Below are positions 44,103-52,818 of a stretch of 64,000 nucleotides of DNA, one piece after another. The notes under the pieces are model-generated. The model saw only the letters and a list, made by a program, of their open reading frames with translations, had not been told where the DNA came from and did not search any database. A program made the position numbers and the translations under genes. Within the stretch, counting starts at the first letter, position 1, and the number at the start of each line of letters is the position of its first letter. Source of the stretch: Verrucomicrobiales bacterium (lineage in GTDB: Bacteria; Verrucomicrobiota; Verrucomicrobiia; Limisphaerales; CAIMTB01); contig JAEUHG010000001.1 in the NCBI GenBank assembly GCA_016795425.1, positions 62,001-126,000 of the forward strand, written 5' to 3'.

Positions 44103-46124
44103 TCAATGCAACACGAAGACGGCGCCCTCCCCCTCCAACCGCACGGTCTCCGGAACCTGACGCGGATCCAGCTTCAACACCACCCGGTGCCGACCCGGCG
44201 GGAGATCCACCGCAACCTCCGGACCATTCCCCAGCGAACGACCGTCCACCCACAACTCACCGCCCGCGCCACCGAACCGGAAACGGACCGTGCCCGCCGT
44301 CGACTGTTCCACCTCCGTCGCCAGAATCAACGCCACCTTCGATGTCCACGCCTGCGCCTTCAACGAATCCTCCAGCAGCACGCGTGTCAAAGTACCGTTG
44401 ACTCGACTCAGAACGGTCACCCACCGCTTATCGTCGAAGGGTTTCTTCCAGAACCAGTCGCCCTCATTATTCTGAAGATCGGTGTGCACCAGATTCGCCG
44501 CCCGCCAAAGGCGCGCCACGCCACCCCGACTGGCATCATAGTCGCCTGGTTTGCCGAGCCGGCTGAGAAACGCGTAGAGATCCAACCGATCGGATTCGGA
44601 CAGGAGCTCCACCAAACCGGAAGGCATCAGCGATAGCCGGCCGTTCTCGCGCTTGAGGATGCTCGCCTTGGGAACGGCAACCTCCTGCCCGGCGGCGTTG
44701 CGCAAGAACAACTCTTCCTGGGTCTCTCTCGCCAATGTCCCCGTCACTTCGTCGCCGCCTCGAATCTCGACCACCACGGAATGATACCCCTCCTTGATCT
44801 TGGCATTGGGCAACAGCAACGCCTCCACCAGGTAATCCATGGGCGCACTCGCGCCAATGCTGGTGAGGTCAGGCCCAACCTTGCCGCCCGCGCCACCAAT
44901 CGCGTGGCAGGTCACACATGCGAGATCCGTCCGACGAAAGACCCATTCGCCTTTCGCTGGATCACCCAAATCCAATGCCTTCTTGGCTGTGGCCTGAATC
45001 AATTCGGCCGTCAGTTTCTCGGTGTCGCTCGACACGCCGCCAGCCCGCGCCAATGCCGTCACCAATTCGATGTCGTCGCGCCCCCCCTCGCGGGCCACCC
45101 GCATCCCCGCCCGCGCCGCCAACTCTCCGATCGACTTGCCCTCCAATGCCTCGCGCAAGGGTTGCCCAATCCCTTTGATCCCCAATACCGCCCGCCAAAA
45201 CGCCAGCGCGGATGCCTCGTCGGAAAGCGTTCCGGCCACGGCGATCACCACTGGAACTCCGGCCGTCATGTCCAGCGCCGCCAACGTCGCCGCCGCGGGA
45301 CGCCGCACTCTCGGTTCCCGCGACGCTTCGCTCAGCACCTTCAGGCCGGCGATCACGGACGGTCCGCCAATCTGCCGCAACGATTCGAAAATGGCGGCGC
45401 GCTCGTCGTCGGATACCTCCGATCGTGACGCGACCTCGCCTATCATCACCTCCAATGCAGCCCCAATCTCCCGCCACTGTCCCGCGAGCCGAATCGCTTC
45501 GAGGCGAATCGCGGCATCCGGATCCCGCAGAAATTTGGCGATCGTCGACAAATCGGCCGCGGGCTTCTGCTTGCGAAGGCGCATGGCGTCGGCCAACGAC
45601 TTCAAGGCACGGAGGGTCGCCGGCTTCTCAAAGCCTTCGGTCCGCGCCTGTTCGAACAATCGGGCCAGCTCTGCGGGCGATCCGGCGGCCCCGATCACCT
45701 CAATCCACGGACCCGAACCATCGCGCGCCAACGGGCGATCGCCCAGAACGGAACCGAGCACCTGACTGACCTGCGCGGGTTTCAAAGCCTTGAGGGCGAA
45801 TTCGAGTTCCTTCTCGCGGCCTTCCGGCGACCAGGCCCCGGAACGAACCGCTTCGATCCAAGGCTCAGACAAGTCGTTGATCGTCAACCAAAGCGCGTAA
45901 TCCAAGGAAGCATCCATCGGCTTCTGCAGGACGCTGAGCGCCAAAGCCGCAGCGCGAGCCGTCGGAATCTTCGCCAAGGCCCGCAATGCTTCGCGCCGCA
46001 CGCGAGGAGATTCGTCCTGGACCAACACCCCCAAGGCCTCCAATCGCCCATCGTCCGCGGCCCGCAACGACGGGCCAACGAGCAGGCAACTCAGGCAGAA
46101 AATGACCCATCGGTTGGCAACCAT
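44103..46124 (-). CDS. HEAT-repeat protein with cytochrome c-like haem domain
   Basis: A 673-residue exported protein: signal peptide (VIFCLSCLLVGPSLRAA), then several HEAT repeats over about 25-380, a PVC-type haem-binding domain with CVTCH and KVGPDLTSIGASAPMDYLVEALLLPNAKIKEGYHS at about 400-470, and a C-terminal beta domain (LWVDGRSLGNGPEVAVDLPPGRH) like a carbohydrate-binding or Ig fold. Related PVC proteins usually have an N-terminal sugar-dehydrogenase-like beta-propeller, which is absent here. Electron transfer linked to sugar oxidation is the likely role; partners are unknown. It opens the operon that continues through Gfo/Idh, CE15, BNR and MOSC genes. Confidence 0.85.
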   Translation of the reverse strand: MVANRWVIFCLSCLLVGPSLRAADDGRLEALGVLVQDESPRVRREALRALAKIPTARAAALALSVLQKPMDASLDYALWLTINDLSEPWIEAVRSGAWSPEGREKELEFALKALKPAQVSQVLGSVLGDRPLARDGSGPWIEVIGAAGSPAELARLFEQARTEGFEKPATLRALKSLADAMRLRKQKPAADLSTIAKFLRDPDAAIRLEAIRLAGQWREIGAALEVMIGEVASRSEVSDDERAAIFESLRQIGGPSVIAGLKVLSEASREPRVRRPAAATLAALDMTAGVPVVIAVAGTLSDEASALAFWRAVLGIKGIGQPLREALEGKSIGELAARAGMRVAREGGRDDIELVTALARAGGVSSDTEKLTAELIQATAKKALDLGDPAKGEWVFRRTDLACVTCHAIGGAGGKVGPDLTSIGASAPMDYLVEALLLPNAKIKEGYHSVVVEIRGGDEVTGTLARETQEELFLRNAAGQEVAVPKASILKRENGRLSLMPSGLVELLSESDRLDLYAFLSRLGKPGDYDASRGGVARLWRAANLVHTDLQNNEGDWFWKKPFDDKRWVTVLSRVNGTLTRVLLEDSLKAQAWTSKVALILATEVEQSTAGTVRFRFGGAGGELWVDGRSLGNGPEVAVDLPPGRHRVVLKLDPRQVPETVRLEGEGAVFVLH

Positions 46125-46498
46125 CCGAACAAACTAGGCTGATACCATCTTCCACCGCAACCCCCTGCATAGGCTGGACCGCTGCCATTGACTCCCAGTG
46201 CGCAAGGAACGGGCGGCAGCCCACCCGACTCCGCCGATGTCGTCCTCCGCATCGTCGGAATCCATCGACCGTTCGAAGCGTAAGAGGTGTCGACATCTAG
46301 GAATTCGTCGGAATCCCCACTCCCGCAGGTGACTACATCGGTGGATTCCGCGGCTAGGACCAAGGTCCTGTCGGAAGGGCTGACACACTGCGAGTTCCCC
46401 GCGAACGGGGCTGAGATGCCAGGAGATGCCTCACGAACGCCGTAAGACGCTGAGGCCGGTGTTCTTACGACCCCGACACGGCCAAGGACACGGCACCC
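46125..46498. other. Long leader region before the VPDSG-CTERM gene
   Basis: This 374-base stretch has no credible gene. It contains small palindromes, GTCGGAATCC motifs repeated near 46250 and 46309, and AGGACCAAGGTCCT. It is a plausible site for an enhancer-binding protein that would activate the sigma-54 promoter at 46499-46514. Confidence 0.45.
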
Positions 46499-46514
46499 TG
46501 GCACCAGCCTTGCT
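46499..46514 (+). promoter_or_regulatory. Sigma-54 (RpoN) promoter, perfect -24/-12 match
   Basis: TGGCAC-N5-TTGCT is an exact match to the sigma-54 -24/-12 consensus, on the correct strand and directly before the VPDSG-CTERM gene. Transcription from it would begin about 46525, only a few bases before the ATG at 46528, so the mRNA would be nearly leaderless. The palindrome at 46512 overlaps the -12 element. Confidence 0.7.
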
Positions 46515-46523
46515 AACGTTAGC
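46512..46523. promoter_or_regulatory. Perfect 12-base palindrome at the start codon
   Basis: GCTAACGTTAGC is identical on both strands, overlaps the sigma-54 -12 element and ends four bases before the ATG. It could be an operator. No other exact copy was noticed in the window. Confidence 0.35.
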
Positions 46524-46527
46524 TCAG

Positions 46528-47073
46528 ATGCAATTCGTATCCAAACTCGGTTTCCTGGCCGTGGTGGTCTCCGCGATGATGACGTCGCTCAGTGCAAATG
46601 CCCTCTGCTATACGCTGGATAGCAGCGACTCCTACATCGGCCCCATTGGCGGAAACACGTCGGACACTCCCCTGAACGGAGTTCCCTTTCTCTATAAGAT
46701 CAATCGTGACGGTTCACCCGCCGAAACCGGCCCGGCGAAAGACACCTTTAGCGGAAGCTTCAGCGGTGGAAACCTCATCGCCACCATCCTGTTCAACGGC
46801 CCCTCGCCCGACCTCACCTACGTCGCGCTCAAGGCCGGCAACCGATGGGTCTATTGGAATGTGTCGTCCGTCGACTTCTCCCTCTACGACTGCATCCAAA
46901 TCACCAACGATGGCATTCTGAAGAATCCACAGGGCAACGCGTCCCAGGCCATCTCCCACATCTCCCTCTGGGGCACCGAAGGCACCCCCAGCGTGCCGGA
47001 TGGCGGCAGCTTGGTGGCAATGCTGGGATTGGCCCTGACCGGAATGGGTCTGGCCCGCCGGCGCTCATCCTAG
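46528..47073 (+). CDS. VPDSG-CTERM sorting-domain protein
   Basis: A 181-residue exported protein. A signal peptide (LGFLAVVVSAMMTSLSANA) leads to a beta-rich body of no recognised family, and the C terminus is VPDGGSLVAMLGLALTGMGLARRRSS: a VPDxG motif, a membrane helix and a basic tail. This is the VPDSG-CTERM signal of exosortase-processed proteins in Verrucomicrobiota, with Gly in place of Ser at the fourth motif position. Anchoring or release by an exosortase is expected; no exosortase gene is in the window. The ATG at 46528 is used because the sigma-54 promoter lies immediately upstream. A strong terminator follows. Confidence 0.85.
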   Translation: MQFVSKLGFLAVVVSAMMTSLSANALCYTLDSSDSYIGPIGGNTSDTPLNGVPFLYKINRDGSPAETGPAKDTFSGSFSGGNLIATILFNGPSPDLTYVALKAGNRWVYWNVSSVDFSLYDCIQITNDGILKNPQGNASQAISHISLWGTEGTPSVPDGGSLVAMLGLALTGMGLARRRSS

Positions 47074-47123
47074 TCGGACGGAAAACGCCGACTGCCCCCC
47101 ATAGATTTTCTTCACACGCGCTA

Positions 47124-47150
47124 GGCGACCCGACGGCGGGTCGCCTTTTT
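47124..47150 (+). terminator. Rho-independent terminator after the VPDSG-CTERM gene
   Basis: A perfect 9-base-pair stem (GGCGACCCG with CGGGTCGCC) around a four-base ACGG loop, followed by five T. It lies 51 bases after the stop codon of the sorting-domain gene and ends before the ferredoxin gene. Confidence 0.9.
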
Positions 47151-47176
47151 CCTTTCTTTGCTTGGCCCCGCGGGAA

Positions 47177-47506
47177 TTACGCACCGAATCCCGGTTTTCG
47201 CTCCGTCATCAAAATCGCATTCTCCGGCGCCGGACATACTTCCCGGCACACGCCGCAGCCGGTGCAGGTTTCCAGAACAATCCGAGGCACGCCGTCGTTC
47301 ATCTGGATGGCGTAAGGCACTGGGCACCGCTCGTAACAAACCGAGCAGAAACTGTTCTGGTAGGCGAGGCAGTAGCGCCCCTGGATGACCGCCACCTGGT
47401 CGGTACGCTCCTCGAATCCACGCCGAACGGCTTCCCCCGCCTTGCTTCCTCCGTTCTTCAACGGTCTGAGAAAGGATCGAAATAGGTTCCGACGCGACAC
47501 GCTCAT
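47177..47506 (-). CDS. Small 4Fe-4S ferredoxin (NapF-like)
   Basis: A 109-residue ferredoxin. It starts with MSVSRRNLFRSFL, similar to the leader of NapF-type proteins, and has two cluster motifs: CSVCYERCP (with a further Cys eight residues before it) and the complete CTGCGVCREVCP. The second is a regular 4Fe-4S site; the first looks like one with an irregular first-Cys spacing. It would pass electrons to or from a neighbouring redox enzyme; no such enzyme is next to it, and the start at 47506 was chosen because it fits the family length. It diverges from the DUF1549 gene. Confidence 0.85.
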   Translation of the reverse strand: MSVSRRNLFRSFLRPLKNGGSKAGEAVRRGFEERTDQVAVIQGRYCLAYQNSFCSVCYERCPVPYAIQMNDGVPRIVLETCTGCGVCREVCPAPENAILMTERKPGFGA

Positions 47507-47599
47507 CCGACCCGATTCAACGCCACTGCCGAAATCCCGCAAATCCAATTCGACACCGGATCGGTTTTCCACCACTAATCTCGGCTGCCAAATGCGCCC

Positions 47600-50161
47600 A
47601 TGAACGGTGTCCCTTTTGACCCCAGACCCATCCGGGTCGTGTGCCTTCTCGCACTCCTCTCCTGCCTCGGCGCCCAGGCCGAGCCCCCATCGGTCGACTT
47701 CAATCGGGACATCCGCCCGATCCTCTCCGACAAGTGCTTCGCTTGCCATGGGCCCGATGACCACGAACGCAAAGGAGGACTCCGCCTCGACCTCCGCGAT
47801 GCCGCAGTCGCCCCGGCAAAATCCGGAACACGCGCCATCGTCCCGGGACAACCCGAAGCCAGCGAACTGATCCAGCGCATCACGACGACCGACGCTGATG
47901 ACCACATGCCACCAGCGTCCACGGGCAAAACGCTCACCGAAACCCAGATTGACCTGCTGCGGCGCTGGATCACCCAGGGAGCGACGTTTCGCGATCACTG
48001 GGCTTTCGTTTCTCCCCAACGACCGCCCGTGCCACGCCCCTCGGCATCGGCCGCCGGCCCTTCCGCCGTCGTCCATCCCATCGATGCCTTCATCGAAGAC
48101 CGCTTGAGGCGTGAGGACCTGACCCCGTTGCCCCAAGCCACTCCCACCACACTCGTGCGCCGGGCCACCCTCGATCTCACCGGATTGCCCCCCACCCCGG
48201 AAGAAGTGGATGCCTTTCTCGCTGACTCGTCACCCAAGGCCTACGAGAAGCTGGTGGATCGCCTCCTCGATTCGCCCCGATACGGCGAACGCATGGCTGT
48301 CGACTGGCTGGACGCCGCCCGCTACGCCGACACACACGGATACCATCTCGACTCCGGCCGCGACCTCACCGCATGGCGCGACTGGGTCATTCAAGCGTTC
48401 AACGAGAACAAGCCGTTCGATCAGTTCACCGTCGAGCAGCTCGCCGGCGATCTCCTGCCCAATGCCTCCCAAAGCCAGCGAATTGCCAGCGGTTTCAATC
48501 GCAACCACATGATCAATTACGAGGGTGGCGCCATCGCCGATGAGTACCACTATGCTTACCTCGTCGATCGGGTGAACACCACGGCCACGGTCTGGCTTGG
48601 ACTCACCATGGCCTGCGCCCAGTGCCACGATCACAAATACGACCCGCTCTCCAAAGCCGATTACTATCGCTTCCTCGCCTTCTTCAACAACGTCCCGGAA
48701 CGAGGGCTCGACGGCAATAAGGGCAATGCCGAGCCGGTGCTGAGACTGCCCACCGAGGATCAATCGCAACGGTTGGAGACACTCAACGCGATCCTCGCCG
48801 AGAAGCAAAAGGCCTACGACAACGCCCTCCCAGCCATAGACGACGCCCAGCGCCGCTGGGAGGCCTCTTCGGAGGCTCATGCGGAATCCGTCCCGGCCGA
48901 GATCCGCCAGATCCTGGCCAAGGATGTCGCGCAACGCGAAAAGAAGGATCTCGAGGCCCTGCGTCGACATTACCGCGAGACGGTTTCGGGGGATTTCCGC
49001 CAACTCAAAGAGGCCCTCGACGCGGCCCGCAAGGAACGCGATGAGTTCGATCGCACCATTCCCAGCACCATGGTGATGGCGGAACTCGACACACCGCGCG
49101 ACACCTTCATCCGGATTCGCGGCGCCTACGACAAACTGGGCGACAAAGTGACCGCCGCAACGCCAGGCGCACTGCCGCCGCTCCCTTCCGGTGCACCCAC
49201 TAATCGCCTCGGCCTGGCCCGCTGGCTCGTCTCCGCCGACCACCCCCTGACCGCGCGTGTGACGGTCAATCGCTACTGGCAAATGTACTTCGGCACCGGC
49301 CTGGTCAAGACGGCAGAGGACTTCGGAGCCCAGGGCGATTGGCCCAGCCATCCCGAACTGCTCGATTGGCTCTCGCGCGAATTCATCGAAAGCGGGTGGG
49401 ATGTCAAACGTCTCCAACGGCTCATCCTCACCAGCGCCGCCTACCGACGCGATTCCCGGGTTACGGAAGAGCACTTCCAAAAGGACGCCGAAAACCGCCT
49501 TCTCGCCCGAGGCCCGCGATTCCGCCTCCAGGCGGAATTCATCCGCGACCAAGCCCTCGCGATCAGCGGACTGCTTGAGGGACGCATCGGCGGCGCCAGC
49601 GTGTCGCCCTACCAACCGGCGGGATTGTGGGAAGAACTCTCCATGCGTGAAGACTCCAAGAACTTTTCAGCGCAGTTCTTCGTCCAAAGCAAGGGGGCCG
49701 ACCTCTACCGCCGGTCCATGTACACCTTCTGGAAGCGGAGTTCACCGCCTCCCCAAATGTCGACCTTCGACGCTCCGGACCGCGAAACCTGCACGGTGCG
49801 GCGCCCACGAACCAACACTCCCCTGCAGGCGTTGGTCCTCCTCAATGACCCCACCTATCTCGAAGCCTCACGCAAACTGGCCGAACGCCTGATGGCGCGT
49901 CCGGGCACGGACGCCGAACGGGTGGCGTGGGCCTTCCGCCTCGCCACCTCCCGCACTCCGGGGGCCGAGGAACAAGCCGTACTCCTGCGGGTTCTTGCCC
50001 AACAAAAGGACTATTACCGCCGCCATCGAGACGCCGCGGCCGCACTGCTCAGGATCGGAGAGGCCCCTCGCGCCGATTCCTTCGCCGATGCCGATCTCGC
50101 CGCCTGGACCTTGCTGTCGAGCACGCTGCTGAACCTCGACGAAACCGTGACCAAGGGATAA
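47600..50161 (+). CDS. Planctomycete-type cytochrome (PSCyt1-DUF1549-DUF1553) protein
   Basis: An 853-residue exported protein: signal sequence ([16 protein letters not shown]), a cytochrome c-like PSCyt1 domain with haem motif CFACH (Cys46-Cys49-His50), a DUF1549 domain with a second CxxCH motif in [12 protein letters not shown], a coiled-coil region of Gln/Arg/Glu, and a C-terminal DUF1553 domain ([42 protein letters not shown]). This is the standard partner of DUF1501 genes in planctomycetes and Verrucomicrobiota. Its biochemical role is unknown, but the haem sites point to electron transfer. The DUF1501 gene starts four bases after the stop. Confidence 0.92.
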   Translation: MNGVPFDPRPIRVVCLLALLSCLGAQAEPPSVDFNRDIRPILSDKCFACHGPDDHERKGGLRLDLRDAAVAPAKSGTRAIVPGQPEASELIQRITTTDADDHMPPASTGKTLTETQIDLLRRWITQGATFRDHWAFVSPQRPPVPRPSASAAGPSAVVHPIDAFIEDRLRREDLTPLPQATPTTLVRRATLDLTGLPPTPEEVDAFLADSSPKAYEKLVDRLLDSPRYGERMAVDWLDAARYADTHGYHLDSGRDLTAWRDWVIQAFNENKPFDQFTVEQLAGDLLPNASQSQRIASGFNRNHMINYEGGAIADEYHYAYLVDRVNTTATVWLGLTMACAQCHDHKYDPLSKADYYRFLAFFNNVPERGLDGNKGNAEPVLRLPTEDQSQRLETLNAILAEKQKAYDNALPAIDDAQRRWEASSEAHAESVPAEIRQILAKDVAQREKKDLEALRRHYRETVSGDFRQLKEALDAARKERDEFDRTIPSTMVMAELDTPRDTFIRIRGAYDKLGDKVTAATPGALPPLPSGAPTNRLGLARWLVSADHPLTARVTVNRYWQMYFGTGLVKTAEDFGAQGDWPSHPELLDWLSREFIESGWDVKRLQRLILTSAAYRRDSRVTEEHFQKDAENRLLARGPRFRLQAEFIRDQALAISGLLEGRIGGASVSPYQPAGLWEELSMREDSKNFSAQFFVQSKGADLYRRSMYTFWKRSSPPPQMSTFDAPDRETCTVRRPRTNTPLQALVLLNDPTYLEASRKLAERLMARPGTDAERVAWAFRLATSRTPGAEEQAVLLRVLAQQKDYYRRHRDAAAALLRIGEAPRADSFADADLAAWTLLSSTLLNLDETVTKG

Positions 50162-50165
50162 CACC

Positions 50166-51626
50166 ATGACTCCGCTCCACGCCGAATTCGCCAGGCACCT
50201 CACCCGGCGCCAGTTCTTCCGCCGATCGGCCCTCGGCCTGGGTACCGCCGCCCTCGCCTCACTCCTGGATCCAGCACGGGTATTGGCTGCCCCAGCCTCT
50301 CGCGGCGCCCTGGCTGGCCTTCACTTGGTTCCCCGTGCCAAACGAGTGATCTTCCTGTTCATGTCGGGCGGCCCCTCGCACATCGACCTCTACGACCACA
50401 AGCCCAAGCTCCGCGAACACCACGGCCAGGAGTTGCCCGGTTCGATTCGCATGGGACAGCGCATCACGGGCATGACCTCGGGCCAAAGTTCCTTCCCCTG
50501 CGTTGCGTCCATGTTCGAGTTTCAGCGGCACGGACGGTGCGGCACCTGGATGAGCGAGTTGGTTCCGAACATCGGATCCATCGCCGACGACATCTGCCTC
50601 ATCAAATCGATGCACACGGAGGCCATTAACCATGATCCCGCCTTCACCTATATTCAGACCGGCGCCCAGCAACCGGGGCGTCCGAGTCTCGGGGCCTGGT
50701 TGAGCTACGGCATCGGCAGCGAGAACCAGGATCTCCCGTCGTTCATTGTCATGATCTCCCAAGGGAGCGGCAACAAGACCGATCAGCCCCTCGTTTCACG
50801 TATGTGGGGGCCGGGCTTCCTGCCCAGCCAACATCAGGGCGTGCGCTTCCGCTCCGGCTCCGGCGATCCCGTCCTCTACCTTTCCGACCCCGAGGGCATC
50901 CATCGCGAAAACCGCCGACTCATGCTCGACGGCGTTCGCGATCTCAATCAACTCGCCGCCCGCGATTTCGGCGATCCCGAAATTGCCACCCGCATCGCCC
51001 AGTACGAAATGGCGTATCAGATGCAAATGTCGGTCCCGGAACTTACCGATATTTCGTCGGAACCCGTCCACATCCGCGAGATGTATGGCATCCGCGACAA
51101 CCCCACCGACGGCGGCTTCGCCCGTAATTGCCTGCTCGCCCGCCGCATGATTGAGCGGGGCGTTCGTTTTGTTCAATTGATGCACCGCGGTTGGGATCAG
51201 CATGGGGACCTGCCCAAGCAGATCCGCGGACAGTGCCGCGACGTCGACCAACCCAGCGCGGCCCTCGTCAAGGATCTCAAGCAGCGCGGGCTGCTCGACG
51301 ACACGCTCGTCATTTGGAGCGGGGAATTCGGACGCACGGTCTACAGCCAGGGGCAACTCACCAAAGACAATCACGGGCGCGACCACCACGGACGATGCTT
51401 CTCCAACTGGATCGCGGGCGGAGGCATCAAGCCAGGGATCGTCTATGGAGAGACCGACGATTACTGCTACAACATCGTCGAAAACCCGGTCCACATTCAT
51501 GATTTCAATGCCACGGTCCTGCACACCCTCGGCATTGATCACACTCGTCTCACCTACCGATTCCAGGGCCGCGACTTCCGACTTACCGACGTGCACGGCG
51601 AGCTGGTAAAGGGCATCCTCGCCTGA
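50166..51626 (+). CDS. Tat-exported DUF1501 protein, partner of the DUF1549/1553 protein
   Basis: A 486-residue DUF1501 protein. The signal is [21 protein letters not shown] (twin-arginine). The core includes [63 protein letters not shown] and [16 protein letters not shown]-like segments, the metal-site pattern of this family. It lies four bases after the DUF1549/DUF1553 gene, so they are one operon and probably act together outside the cytoplasm. A paralogue with lower similarity is at 26897. Function is unknown. Confidence 0.92.
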   Translation: MTPLHAEFARHLTRRQFFRRSALGLGTAALASLLDPARVLAAPASRGALAGLHLVPRAKRVIFLFMSGGPSHIDLYDHKPKLREHHGQELPGSIRMGQRITGMTSGQSSFPCVASMFEFQRHGRCGTWMSELVPNIGSIADDICLIKSMHTEAINHDPAFTYIQTGAQQPGRPSLGAWLSYGIGSENQDLPSFIVMISQGSGNKTDQPLVSRMWGPGFLPSQHQGVRFRSGSGDPVLYLSDPEGIHRENRRLMLDGVRDLNQLAARDFGDPEIATRIAQYEMAYQMQMSVPELTDISSEPVHIREMYGIRDNPTDGGFARNCLLARRMIERGVRFVQLMHRGWDQHGDLPKQIRGQCRDVDQPSAALVKDLKQRGLLDDTLVIWSGEFGRTVYSQGQLTKDNHGRDHHGRCFSNWIAGGGIKPGIVYGETDDYCYNIVENPVHIHDFNATVLHTLGIDHTRLTYRFQGRDFRLTDVHGELVKGILA

Positions 51627-51664
51627 ACCCCCCATCCGTTTCGCCCCCTCATCACGCTCCCCAA

Positions 51665-52762
51665 CTAGCCAGCACTCCTAATCCATCCCTGAATCGTAGG
51701 CCGTGCCAGAAGCGCGGCTCCGAACCGACGCATCACCAGACGCAAAGCCGGGTTTGGGAAAAAGCTGTAGTCAGACGACAGCTCGATGGGCCGGCCGCCG
51801 AAGCCGAGTTTGAACCATGAGGGTCCTGTCATCTCCGAGGGCAGGATCTCCGCGCCAGTCGCTACTTTCCGTGCCAGCGTGGCGTCGATGCCGGAGAAAT
51901 CATACCACCGGAAACCCCGCTCCTTCGCCCAGCGAATGACTTCCCATCGCAACAGTTCATTGGGCAACAACTCGGCGTGCTCGCCGTTCCAGCCAATGCG
52001 CCACTCCCGCACCCACTCCCCGAGGGTAAACACCAGAAGCGCGGCAATTGGCACCCCAGCATGCTCAGCCACAAAGATTCGCAAGCCACCCGACGGTTGG
52101 AATCCCCGCCAGAGTTGAACCAGGAAATCGAGGCGCGGAATGTTGCGACGTGCCCCACGCCGCTCGCAAAGGGCATCCAGCAACGCGTCGAAAGCCTTCA
52201 AGTCAGCCTCATCGCCCATCCGGACCTTTAATCCTCGCTTCAGCCCCTGCCGGATATGCTTCCGCGTGGACGACCGCATGCCGGCCAGGATGTCATCCAG
52301 GGTTGCTGCCAACGCCAGACAAGCCGTGTCGGTCATATAACGAACCGGCGGCAAACCTGCCGGGTGCGGCATGAACCCTCGACCCTCGAGCGCTTGGACC
52401 ATGTGAGACCCGCCGTAGGGAAGCACCACCACCAAGTAGAGATAGTGACGTTCCTTGGCCAATCCCGCCAACGCCTCCGCCAAACGGCCACGAATCCCCT
52501 CTGCTTCCGTTCCGGCCATCAACGGGCCCCGGTTTACGTAGCCGACTTTGCCAAAGCGTCGGATCGGTTTTTCCAATATCTGAACCCCACCCACCAACGA
52601 CCCGTCCTTCCGCCCCACCAGTCTCAGGGCCGTCCAGCCCACGAAGGATTGGGCGTCGCCCCATGCCGCCATTTGCTCGTGGTGTGGGTCAGGGCCGGCG
52701 GAGACCCAGCGATCCCAAGCCGCAGAATCACCTGTCTCCAATCGAAAGATCACGTTGCTCAT
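51665..52762 (-). CDS. FemAB/GNAT-like peptidyl transferase
   Basis: A 365-residue protein of the FemAB family (two GNAT-like domains), as used for adding amino acids to lipid II or sugars: HEQMAAWGDAQSFVGWTALRLVGRKDGSLVGGVQIL, YVNRGPLMAG, RSSTRKHIRQGLKRGLKV and GVPIAALLVFTLGEWVREWRIGWNGEHAELLPNELLRWEVIRWAKERGFRWYDFSGID. In other phyla, relatives belong to exosortase-linked polysaccharide systems. The ATG at 52762 follows the glycoamylase-like gene at 56 bases on the same strand. The substrate is unknown. Confidence 0.82.
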   Translation of the reverse strand: MSNVIFRLETGDSAAWDRWVSAGPDPHHEQMAAWGDAQSFVGWTALRLVGRKDGSLVGGVQILEKPIRRFGKVGYVNRGPLMAGTEAEGIRGRLAEALAGLAKERHYLYLVVVLPYGGSHMVQALEGRGFMPHPAGLPPVRYMTDTACLALAATLDDILAGMRSSTRKHIRQGLKRGLKVRMGDEADLKAFDALLDALCERRGARRNIPRLDFLVQLWRGFQPSGGLRIFVAEHAGVPIAALLVFTLGEWVREWRIGWNGEHAELLPNELLRWEVIRWAKERGFRWYDFSGIDATLARKVATGAEILPSEMTGPSWFKLGFGGRPIELSSDYSFFPNPALRLVMRRFGAALLARPTIQGWIRSAG

Positions 52763-52818
52763 GCGTAGAAGGATGTCGCCGTCGCCACCCCGACACCGTC
52801 TCCCATCGGCACGGATTC

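Noticed and set aside
46411-46420. CTGAGATGCC resembling the CUGAGA core of a TPP riboswitch
   Set aside because: The required ACCUGAUCUGG-type second core is absent downstream, and the flanking hairpin (CCCC with GGGG) does not build the TPP fold. The downstream gene is not thiamine-related.
48230-49615. Antisense open frame of about 460 codons within the DUF1549 gene
   Set aside because: A shadow of the coding strand; the sense protein has haem motifs and DUF1553 sequence in the same region.
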